Source: Alteromonadaceae bacterium M269 (GTDB lineage: Bacteria > Pseudomonadota > Gammaproteobacteria > Enterobacterales > Alteromonadaceae). From it: a DNA stretch of 64,000 nt. Below are positions 18,664-26,339 of this stretch, piece by piece. Under the pieces are notes generated by a model. The model was not told where the DNA came from. It did no database searches and worked only from the letters and a program-made list of their open reading frames with translations. Numbering within the stretch: the stretch's first letter is position 1; every line of letters starts with the position of its first letter. The DNA is taken from NCBI GenBank assembly GCA_004353515.1, contig SMNZ01000001.1, forward strand, positions 1,178,001 to 1,242,000, read 5' to 3'. Both the position numbers and the translations under genes were made by a program.

Positions 18664-21483
18664 ATGAGTATAGATAAACACGGACACGACAAAGAGTTTT
18701 CAGGCGGGATACCTACCCTATTTGAAGATACTCAATACGTTATCCTTGAAGAAATTGGAGAGGGCAGCTTCAGCGTTGTTTTTAAAGCATTCAACAAAAA
18801 AACAAAACAATTGGTCGCGATAAAAACACTGAAAGACAAACTCCCTCAAGACAACAAGGAAGACACCTTAAACATCCAAAAGGAAGCAGAGCTCTATGCA
18901 AAGCTCAGCCACCCTAATATCGTCACATTATTAGATAAAGGTCATATCAACGATATACCGTTTATCGTATTTGAATATGTAGAGGGACTGTCACTGAAGG
19001 ATGAGCTTTTTACATTCGGCGCTCTATCACCAAGCTCGGTGACAGATGTCATGCTCCAAGTGCTTCATGCCTTGGGCCACGCACACGATCATGGCATCGT
19101 ACACCGAGACATCAAACCTGCGAACATCATGCTGACAAAGCAGGGAAATAAAACACATGTCAAACTTTTAGATTTTGGCGTAGGTGTTGTAATCAACGAC
19201 TATCCGTCATCAGATAAAATACTGGGAACCCCTTCATACTGTGCACCAGAACAAATTGCAGGTGATACACCAACACCTAAGTCAGACATATATTCATGGG
19301 CCTTAGTTTTCTTAGAATGTTTAACAACAAAAACCGTCATTTCTGGCTCGACTCTAGCGTCTATTTTTCAACAACACTTAAGCCCAAAAGACATTCAACT
19401 ACCCCAATACATTGCGAGCCATCCGTTATCAGCGATTCTCAAACCTGCACTTAAGAAAAACACTGAGAGACGCTCATCCAGTGCAACCAATATAGCCGAG
19501 AAACTGGCTTGTATTGATACGTCAAACCTCGATACCTTGCGGCCAAAAGCGACAACTCACAGCCAAGACTTAATACCTGTTAATCATTCGTCATTTGATT
19601 CAACCATGGTAATTAATGATGAAAACTTAATTGATACATTCGACAAACCTCACGCAGCAACGGTGATGTGCGTCACTCTCTCATTGAACAGTTATCAAAG
19701 CGAGCCAACGAAGAGTAACTATCAACTAAGCGAGACACAGCTAGAAGCACTCTATGAAGAGAAAAAAAACCTTTGTATTAGTGTTGCCCAAAAATACGGC
19801 GGCGAGCTTACAGGGCGCCTAGTCGACACCCTGCTCTTTCATTTTGGTTCGCCGGAAACTATGAATGTAGATAGTAGAATGTGCGCAAAAGCTGCATTGG
19901 AGCTGACTAATACACTCAATTCTTCTATCTATTTAAACGAAGGAAAGGTCAAAATTAGCTGCACGTTTTATATCGGTATTCATTCAGGACTTAGTTGGAA
20001 AAGAAGCCAACAATTCCCTCAAGGTGAACTTCCAAGAGTTGCCATGACACTGGCCAAAGAAGCTGATGAGAACCAAATCCTGTGCTCACAATTCACACAC
20101 AATATTTTGACATCCCATGCCCAGTTTGAAGCAAATTTTAATTCGACAGATGACTCAATCATTGGTCAACCATCTTATGCATTGCTCGGTGAGCATGCAC
20201 AAACCGAGGTTGACTCTCTCAGATTTACTTCAAACTTAATGCACTTTGTCGGCAGAGAATACGAGCTAGGAAAACTCGAAAGCCTGATAGACAAAGTTTC
20301 ATCCCCAAAAGCGGGACATAAACGCTGTGCGCACATACATGGCGAGGGAGGTATAGGTAAGTCACGATTAATCGCCGAGCTGTGTATCAGAAAAGGCTAT
20401 CTCAATATCGCTTCGATGCAATGTACACCTGAAAACCAAAAGCGACCGTTAAACCCCATATTGAACTTGGTGAAACGTCAATATGATTTAGATACCGACA
20501 ACAAAAGCCAAGGGACTCAAAAATTACATAAAGCACTGAAAAAGTACTCAGGTAATGAACCAGAGAAATCAATTACTACACTTTACCATTGGTTGGGCGT
20601 TGAACCCCACTCGCCGTTATCAACTACCGAGATTCCGATAAAAGAATCTAAAAAGCGACTTTTCGACCTACTTATTTACTTGCTTTGTAGTGCTAGTAAA
20701 CAGCAAGTGAAAAAGCGTCAGCTTTATATTCTGGATGATCTGCACTGGGTAGACTCTACAACGTTAGAGTTTATTGCTGCGATGATAGCAAGCTCTGAAT
20801 TCCAACATTCAGGGCAAGCTATTTTGACTTCATCAAGGCAAGGTTTGCCGCCCGAACTTTATGGTCAAATAACAACCGTACTTAAAATTAATCGCCTTAA
20901 TGACAAAGAAGCCTATTCGCTGATCACCGCTTCCTTTAATGATCAGCAGATCACCGAGCCTATGGCTGATTTTATCTTGCACCGCACTAATGGCATTCCA
21001 CTTTTCATTATCGAATTTGTCAGAATGTTAAAAGAGAATCAGTGGACACAACATCTAAACGGCAAAGTTAGCCTAGTGCAAACGCATGCAATACCTCTTA
21101 TTCCATACAATCTAAGGGATTCACTAGAGCAAAGACTGCAAGAACTGACTTGCGATAGAAAAGTGATTCAGTTCGCATCAGCTATCGGTGAAGAATTTGA
21201 TTATGATGCACTGAAATACAGCATGGGCCCAAGAACTCTGGAGCTCAACATGACACTTGATGAACTGCTAAAACGCGACGTTATTCGCATCAAGCGACGT
21301 GGCGGTAAGAAAAACTTTGTCTTTAAACACGCGTTACTCAGAGATGCGGCCTTCGACAGTATGCCCTACTCCCTGCGATTAGAAGCACAGGAATTGATTT
21401 GTTATTCAAGACAAGAGCAGGCACAGAATCTAAATAGTGAAATTGATGCAGAAGATAAAAAGGAAAACAAATGGCTACGTTAA
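18664..21483 (+). CDS. Ser/Thr protein kinase fused to cyclase-like and AAA/STAND ATPase modules
   Basis: A 939-residue cytosolic regulator. Residues 25-290 are a Hanks-type kinase with all key motifs: GEGSFSVV loop, VAIK lysine, HRDIKPAN, DFGVG and GTPSYCAPEQ. Residues about 330-500 resemble a class III nucleotide cyclase homology domain (AATVMCVTLSL, GIHSGLS), without obvious metal ligands. From about 528 (FVGREYELGKLE) an AAA_16/STAND module follows with Walker A GEGGIGKS near 559 and Walker B LYILDDLHW near 690. There is no membrane helix or TPR tail. Heading the T6SS locus with an FHA protein, it probably controls assembly by threonine phosphorylation, as PpkA/Fha do elsewhere. Confidence 0.88.
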   Translation: MSIDKHGHDKEFSGGIPTLFEDTQYVILEEIGEGSFSVVFKAFNKKTKQLVAIKTLKDKLPQDNKEDTLNIQKEAELYAKLSHPNIVTLLDKGHINDIPFIVFEYVEGLSLKDELFTFGALSPSSVTDVMLQVLHALGHAHDHGIVHRDIKPANIMLTKQGNKTHVKLLDFGVGVVINDYPSSDKILGTPSYCAPEQIAGDTPTPKSDIYSWALVFLECLTTKTVISGSTLASIFQQHLSPKDIQLPQYIASHPLSAILKPALKKNTERRSSSATNIAEKLACIDTSNLDTLRPKATTHSQDLIPVNHSSFDSTMVINDENLIDTFDKPHAATVMCVTLSLNSYQSEPTKSNYQLSETQLEALYEEKKNLCISVAQKYGGELTGRLVDTLLFHFGSPETMNVDSRMCAKAALELTNTLNSSIYLNEGKVKISCTFYIGIHSGLSWKRSQQFPQGELPRVAMTLAKEADENQILCSQFTHNILTSHAQFEANFNSTDDSIIGQPSYALLGEHAQTEVDSLRFTSNLMHFVGREYELGKLESLIDKVSSPKAGHKRCAHIHGEGGIGKSRLIAELCIRKGYLNIASMQCTPENQKRPLNPILNLVKRQYDLDTDNKSQGTQKLHKALKKYSGNEPEKSITTLYHWLGVEPHSPLSTTEIPIKESKKRLFDLLIYLLCSASKQQVKKRQLYILDDLHWVDSTTLEFIAAMIASSEFQHSGQAILTSSRQGLPPELYGQITTVLKINRLNDKEAYSLITASFNDQQITEPMADFILHRTNGIPLFIIEFVRMLKENQWTQHLNGKVSLVQTHAIPLIPYNLRDSLEQRLQELTCDRKVIQFASAIGEEFDYDALKYSMGPRTLELNMTLDELLKRDVIRIKRRGGKKNFVFKHALLRDAAFDSMPYSLRLEAQELICYSRQEQAQNLNSEIDAEDKKENKWLR

Positions 21484-22409
21484 CAAATAAGAAAACCAAA
21501 ACCAGCGTAACTTGCAGAGTTAATCACACTATTGGTAGAGACGTTGAAACTAACATCACACGAATAAACAGCCCAAGTGCCTCTAGAAATCACGCGACCA
21601 TCGCCTGGAACGGCCAGTCATGGAAAATTAAAGATGCCAGTCTCAACGGCACCTACTTAAATAAAGCCAGAATAAGCAGTGGCGTGTATCACGATATTGA
21701 GCTTGGAACCAAAATCCAATTCGGCAATACACCTGATGAAACTTGGGAAGTGACCGAACTTAGCCCACCAGCCACGGGACTTATCCCTCTGTCCGACAGC
21801 GATGATTTCATCGATCTGCATGATGTCGCCATACTCCCAATTAAAGAAAAAGACATCATGATATTTCTATCCGATGAGGGTAAATGGCTTTGCGAATCCG
21901 ATGGCGAAACCTCAACCCTGAAATCCGGCGACATCGTTGGACACGAAAAACAATTATGGCAATTTGCAGATGCTCAACCCAGTGACGCAACAACCACAAT
22001 GAACCTCGCTCCGCCACCTAACGACATCAAATTCAATTTTAAAGCCAGTCAGAATGAAGAGCATGTGTCGCTGGCTTTAGTCGTAGATAACAAAGAGTTT
22101 GATATGGGTGAACGTAATCACCACTACCTGCTTCTATTGCTCGCTCGACAGCGACTATCCGATATTGATGAAGGTATTCACCCTTCTGAGCAAGGGTGGA
22201 TCAATAAAGACGTTTTGGTACAGATGACAGGCATTATTGAACAGCATATCAACATCCAGATTTATCGTTTCCGTAAACAGGTAACCTCAACCATGCCAGA
22301 ATCTACTACCTTACATCAGATTATTGAAAGGCGCCCCGGTGAGCTTAGATTTGCCTATGACGATATCAATATTGAGGGAGGGTTTTCGAGCGCTAGGCGC
22401 TGTCTTTAA
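21471..22409 (+). CDS. FHA-domain protein with C-terminal winged-helix-like region
   Basis: Overlaps the kinase gene by 13 bp. Residues 20-95 form an FHA domain with the phosphothreonine-binding signature: IGRD, SPSASRNHATIAW, IKDASLNGTYLN, GTKIQFGN. The middle contains a second, FHA-like or SH3-like stretch (LCESDGETSTLKSGDIVGHEKQLWQF). The C-terminal 110 residues look like a winged helix (HHYLLLLLARQRL, INKDVLVQMTG, INIQIYRFRKQV). The partner is most likely the upstream kinase. The C-terminal region might bind DNA, for instance the recurring 18-bp element. That is inference. Confidence 0.8.
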   Translation: MATLTNKKTKTSVTCRVNHTIGRDVETNITRINSPSASRNHATIAWNGQSWKIKDASLNGTYLNKARISSGVYHDIELGTKIQFGNTPDETWEVTELSPPATGLIPLSDSDDFIDLHDVAILPIKEKDIMIFLSDEGKWLCESDGETSTLKSGDIVGHEKQLWQFADAQPSDATTTMNLAPPPNDIKFNFKASQNEEHVSLALVVDNKEFDMGERNHHYLLLLLARQRLSDIDEGIHPSEQGWINKDVLVQMTGIIEQHINIQIYRFRKQVTSTMPESTTLHQIIERRPGELRFAYDDINIEGGFSSARRCL

Positions 22410-22755
22410 CCAAGAGTGAGCTTCAATAATTGGGTGTATTACTTGAGTCGTATGCCTATTTTCGACCGCGCCATAACAACGATTCCTATAAGTTAGAGTG
22501 CTATAGCTTTTAGCGCTCCCTTATCTATTCCTCTTTTATTTTATCAGGATCAAAACACAAAACTTATTGTCCCAATACTTTCAGTAACATCTCACTCCTT
22601 AACTCCAAAGTAACCTCACAATTAGCACTTGTAATATAGTGTAATATATTTACCGCATGGTGCTACCTAATCTAACCATAAATGAGTTCTGCTGAATTAG
22701 CTGTAAACAAAGCATATCTACAATAAACGGAAATAAGACGATATAAGAGGCTTAC
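22410..22755. promoter_or_regulatory. Intergenic control region upstream of the first unknown T6SS-linked gene
   Basis: 346 AT-rich bp without a gene. It carries copy A of the 18-bp direct-repeat element and a pair of AGTAAC/CTCAC-like repeats. No clear terminator for the FHA gene was found. Confidence 0.4.
22630..22647 (+). promoter_or_regulatory. T6SS-locus element copy A (TGTAATA-N4-GTAATAT)
   Basis: TGTAATATAGTGTAATAT; two GTAATA half sites spaced 11 bp. It is 108 bp upstream of the gene at 22756. The same element is at 23871 and 25649. Confidence 0.6.
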
Positions 22756-23811
22756 ATGTGCTACGAGCAAATATCGACTGCTGAAGGCGCTTTTGAGCAG
22801 TCAAAAGATAAGTACAACTATAAAAGAACCGAAAACTCCTGGGACACCAAAGATCCCAAAGATAAAATCAATGTTGAATCTTGGCTAAATACAAACTTCC
22901 TACAACTCCCTCGAGCAATGCCTGATCGCATGAGGAACTCCGCGCAGAACTTAATGAAACACGTCTATAAAGGAAAACTAAAGACAGAGTATCCTATTCT
23001 CAGAGTAGCCACTGTTCGTATCAAGCCGAAGGAAAAGAAACTCATTTCAGGGCCAACTCGTTGGACAGCATACCACCCCATTTACAGACATAAATATACG
23101 CTCGATTCAGGAACAAATCACGTAAGAGATATGGTGATAGCTCAAGAATCTTCTATTATTGCTGAAGAATTCCTTCGTGATACTGGGGTCGGTGCTCTAT
23201 TACTGTCAACAGCTGATGAGTGGAGCAGTACTCACAGAGCGTTTTGTCACTTAGATACCTACCCCGCAAGATCTTATTCAAATGTAGGTTTTCACAAAGA
23301 TACTTGGGGGTACACACTGATGGTTGGGCTGATGTATTTAAACCCGCAGAAAATTACAGGCCCTGATGTAATACGTAACCCTCATAGATTTACCCACGTC
23401 TATGATCGCCCCAAAGCTACTTGGCGGTATGAAGCGAGGCCAGATGCAAATTTACCAAGTGTTTTTTTAGATCCAATTAAAAAGCAAATTCTGGCGAACG
23501 AAAAAACTAAAATGGAAATCATAGAAGCGGGGCAAATACCTAAATTCGGCATGATCTCGTTCGTCGACGAAATGATTCACCATTCAACCCCTGGAGAAAA
23601 GTTAGCGTTACCAGAAATCTGCGGAATTGACGATGGAACAGCTTGGTGGTTAAACAAGGCCAATATTAGCGATAGTAGAGTTCGAACAGGTTTACTGCCT
23701 GGTGATAAAAATCTGCGGACGTTTGTCAGAGTTTGGATAACTCTAGTTCCAAACGATGCGCACCCAAATGCACTTAATGACACTAGAGTTAATCTCAAAT
23801 ACCGAAAATAA
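22756..23811 (+). CDS. Unknown T6SS-linked protein, possible 2OG-Fe(II) oxygenase
   Basis: Not a family I recognise. 351 residues, no signal peptide or membrane helix. A possible jelly-roll iron site is visible: H180-K-D182 in NVGFHKDTWGYT, a distal His in SFVDEMIHHSTPG (H275/H276), and arginines R321/R325 in LRTFVRVWITLVP that could bind 2-oxoglutarate. The His-to-Arg distance is longer than in most members, so an insertion must be assumed. Arginines use many AGA codons, unlike the tss genes. It sits between the FHA gene and tssB and has its own copy of the 18-bp element. It could be an effector, a modifying enzyme or a cargo gene. Confidence 0.5.
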   Translation: MCYEQISTAEGAFEQSKDKYNYKRTENSWDTKDPKDKINVESWLNTNFLQLPRAMPDRMRNSAQNLMKHVYKGKLKTEYPILRVATVRIKPKEKKLISGPTRWTAYHPIYRHKYTLDSGTNHVRDMVIAQESSIIAEEFLRDTGVGALLLSTADEWSSTHRAFCHLDTYPARSYSNVGFHKDTWGYTLMVGLMYLNPQKITGPDVIRNPHRFTHVYDRPKATWRYEARPDANLPSVFLDPIKKQILANEKTKMEIIEAGQIPKFGMISFVDEMIHHSTPGEKLALPEICGIDDGTAWWLNKANISDSRVRTGLLPGDKNLRTFVRVWITLVPNDAHPNALNDTRVNLKYRK

Positions 23812-23842
23812 TAGCTATTTGTTCTTTGATGTTCGCCCCGCA

Positions 23843-23862
23843 GTTTATCTTTCAAGATAAAC
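23843..23862. repeat. 20-bp palindrome between the two unknown T6SS-linked genes
   Basis: GTTTATCTT-TC-AAGATAAAC, perfect 9-bp arms. It lies 8 bp upstream of element copy B. It could be an operator or a weak terminator. A degenerate version (TTTATTTCGAGATAAAC) occurs near 25693-25707 before tssB. Confidence 0.5.
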
Positions 23863-23870
23863 GAGCACCT

Positions 23871-23888
23871 TGTAATAATCGGTAATAT
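23871..23888 (+). promoter_or_regulatory. T6SS-locus element copy B (TGTAATA-N4-GTAATAT)
   Basis: TGTAATAATCGGTAATAT; identical outer positions and identical 11-bp half-site spacing to copies A and C. It is 85 bp upstream of the gene at 23974. Confidence 0.6.
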
Positions 23889-23973
23889 TGATATTAACTC
23901 GCCTTAACTATTATGAGCTCAGGATTCACTTTAGGCACTATCCAAAAACCTACTCAGACTTAAAAGGCGAGCT

Positions 23974-25566
23974 ATGTATACCTGCATCAAATGTCATAAA
24001 TTTGCCAGTATTGGTCCAGGAACTTGTTGGAAATGCGGCGCGAAGCTGATCAAAAAAGAGCCTCGTACCTCCGTTGAAACAGACATAGTTCAAGAGGTTG
24101 TCAGACAGGCCAACTCAATTGGTGCTCTGCAGCAACAAACTGTCGGCAGAGCTTCGGTAGATAACAAACAATATAAATATATCACTGCTAATGTTGGTGA
24201 ACTCTACCCACACCCCAGAGATAGCGGGGCTTGGACAGTTCATGATAAAGATACTGACGTACACACCTTCCTTCCTGGATACGCAACAGGAGACAGATAC
24301 ACTGCCATATTGACTATGTTAATTGATCAAAGGCTTTGTTTATCTATAGCTTACCAAGAAGGAAATGAAAGAGAAGAAAAAGATGCAAAACTCGCCTACG
24401 ACACCGTTTTATCCGCACTAAAGTTAAATGACATTGATACGAGAGGTAGAGTTTGTTTACTCTCACACAACGGTGGATTAAAGGCTGCCAGAGAACACCT
24501 TAATAGCACTGACGGGAGGTCAAAATATACGGCAATTAAGGGGGGTGGATCTCCTTTGCTATCAACACACGATTTAAGCCAACACGTTTATCATATCTCT
24601 ATTACCACAGTGATCATGGCCCTGTTTTGGGGTGAAGATTACAGTAAGTTCAACTTGCTAGAATCTAAGAGTAGACTAGTCAGACATGCTGTCTATAGCA
24701 TGCTTAAAGAAAGTTCGAAGTTTGAGTTAGATGCATTAGCGCGTCGTTATATACGTGAAAAGAAAATCACCACAGGAAGTGTCGGACTATGGGTTGCCAA
24801 TAGACCAAGAGCAAACGCAAGAGAAGCAGAAGCCATATCAAACCCTATCATGTTTGAACAAATAAAAGCCGCGATAGAAGCTAGTGGCAGGAGTTGCTTT
24901 TATATCGCAGATGGCTTCCAAAATATCATTGATGGGAAGATCGAAAATAGACATAAATTCAACCCTCACAATACACCAGATATTGGTAAATTCTGGGGAA
25001 CCAATGATTTGTTTAGAGAAAGAGAAAACCAATGGTTCTTTATTGACAGGTTGATGAAGCATACAAATTGCTCTTCCCTTATTGGAATTCGTAGCGGTGC
25101 ACTTGAACCTATAGCACTACTCGGACATAACGTTATCTATTTAGAACACGATGACATGTTCACGCCAGAGCGTCACGGTGCATGGCAAGGAAGAATTCCC
25201 TATAGCCGCCTAGTAATTCGTAACAGAGTTGGGTATTACGACAATGAGGCAACCACTGCAAGAGGCGGGAAACCGCTCGGCACAAACGTTATTCAAACAG
25301 AAGTCGTCAGAGATAGAGCCAAGAAGCAACTTCTGGAGAACTTTTTACAAAAGAGATTAGTCGATAACCCCGAAATTTATGGTGACTTTTGGAGAAATCA
25401 TCACAACCGTTTTCCGGTGCCATTAGCCGCCGATAACAACCCGGCACTCCAGGAAAGTATTGCTAGCGTTGATGAGCAAATATCTGAGGGTGTCTTACTA
25501 CCTAGAGAAATTGAAATACTCTTGGCTATGATAGATAAAAAAAGCCCTGCTTTTAGAGTACTTTAA
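23974..25566 (+). CDS. Unknown T6SS-linked protein with Zn-ribbon and glycosyltransferase-like region
   Basis: 530 residues, not recognised as a whole. Residues 4-21 hold a Cys4 zinc ribbon (CIKC ... CWKC). The C-terminal half contains a Rossmann-like stretch (GLWVANRPRA, CFYIADGF) and then SSLIGIRSGALEPIALLGHNVIYLEHDD near 367-395. That stretch resembles the donor-binding region of GT-B enzymes and fucosyltransferase-like proteins, where a Ser/Gly-rich loop follows a beta strand. There is no secretion signal. Arginine codons are strongly AGA-biased compared with tssB/tssC, suggesting separate acquisition. Position and the upstream element link it to the T6SS. The role is unknown. Confidence 0.5.
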   Translation: MYTCIKCHKFASIGPGTCWKCGAKLIKKEPRTSVETDIVQEVVRQANSIGALQQQTVGRASVDNKQYKYITANVGELYPHPRDSGAWTVHDKDTDVHTFLPGYATGDRYTAILTMLIDQRLCLSIAYQEGNEREEKDAKLAYDTVLSALKLNDIDTRGRVCLLSHNGGLKAAREHLNSTDGRSKYTAIKGGGSPLLSTHDLSQHVYHISITTVIMALFWGEDYSKFNLLESKSRLVRHAVYSMLKESSKFELDALARRYIREKKITTGSVGLWVANRPRANAREAEAISNPIMFEQIKAAIEASGRSCFYIADGFQNIIDGKIENRHKFNPHNTPDIGKFWGTNDLFRERENQWFFIDRLMKHTNCSSLIGIRSGALEPIALLGHNVIYLEHDDMFTPERHGAWQGRIPYSRLVIRNRVGYYDNEATTARGGKPLGTNVIQTEVVRDRAKKQLLENFLQKRLVDNPEIYGDFWRNHHNRFPVPLAADNNPALQESIASVDEQISEGVLLPREIEILLAMIDKKSPAFRVL

Positions 25567-25648
25567 TCGTTATAACTGCGCTATCAGCACAACCATATAA
25601 GCCCCCTTCCCCAACGCCCTACAACTTAAATACTGCAAAAAATATCCG

Positions 25649-25666
25649 TGTAATAACAGGTAATAT
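25649..25666 (+). promoter_or_regulatory. T6SS-locus element copy C upstream of tssB
   Basis: TGTAATAACAGGTAATAT; third copy, 130 bp upstream of tssB and so likely controlling the long structural operon. Confidence 0.6.
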
Positions 25667-25796
25667 CCTTACTCACCCTATCCTCCTAATATTTATTTCG
25701 AGATAAACGATTACGGATAAATGCCGCATCAACTGAGCTGTTTCTGTGTGGTACGTCATCGTCATTAACAATGTGCAACTACGATTAGGAGATCAC

Positions 25797-26306
25797 ATGT
25801 CAATTCAAGATACGCTGCCCAAATCTCGCTTAACTTTGCGCTATCGCACAGAGATCAATGGCGAGCCGGAAGACATAGAATTGCCACTACGCATTTTAAT
25901 TGCTGGCGACTTTTCAGGAAAACATACGCATAAGAAGTCGTTTGACGAACGAAAAGTGCTGAGTTTTGACGGCAAAAACTTAAACAGCATCATGCAAAAA
26001 ATGAAAATCAAGCTGCAGGTCAGCGACAGTGACGAGAACCTGCACACCATACCTATCAATGGTGTTGATTCGTTCCTTCCCGGAAACATCATCAAATCAA
26101 TAAAAAGCATGGACGACATGGTGAAAGCCAAAACTATGCTCGGCTCACTGTTATCTAGCATTAACAACAGCAACAAATTCCGAACTGCCTTAACCACTCT
26201 CTTGGGCGACAAAGACTCACTTGAATCCCTTAAAGCACTTATGGCGCCTAGCTATCAAAAAGTGGCGACCTTACCGGAATCCTTAACAGCTGAAAAAGCC
26301 AGCTAA
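25797..26306 (+). CDS. tssB: T6SS contractile sheath small subunit TssB
   Basis: The start was set at the ATG at 25797, preceded by TAGGAGA. Typical TssB/VipA features: SRLTLRYRTEINGEPEDIELPLRILIAGDFSG, then KTHKKSFDERKVLSFDGKNLNSIMQKMKI-type region and a C-terminal helix ending in the GDKDSLESLKAL segment. Length 169, normal. It forms the contractile sheath with TssC, encoded 33 bp downstream. Confidence 0.93.
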   Translation: MSIQDTLPKSRLTLRYRTEINGEPEDIELPLRILIAGDFSGKHTHKKSFDERKVLSFDGKNLNSIMQKMKIKLQVSDSDENLHTIPINGVDSFLPGNIIKSIKSMDDMVKAKTMLGSLLSSINNSNKFRTALTTLLGDKDSLESLKALMAPSYQKVATLPESLTAEKAS

Positions 26307-26339
26307 CCACCAGATAAATTGAGATAGGAATATCACATC

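Noticed and set aside
25841-26212. 123-codon open frame opposite tssB
   Set aside because: Shadow of tssB; Leu/Ser-rich composition typical of an antisense frame.
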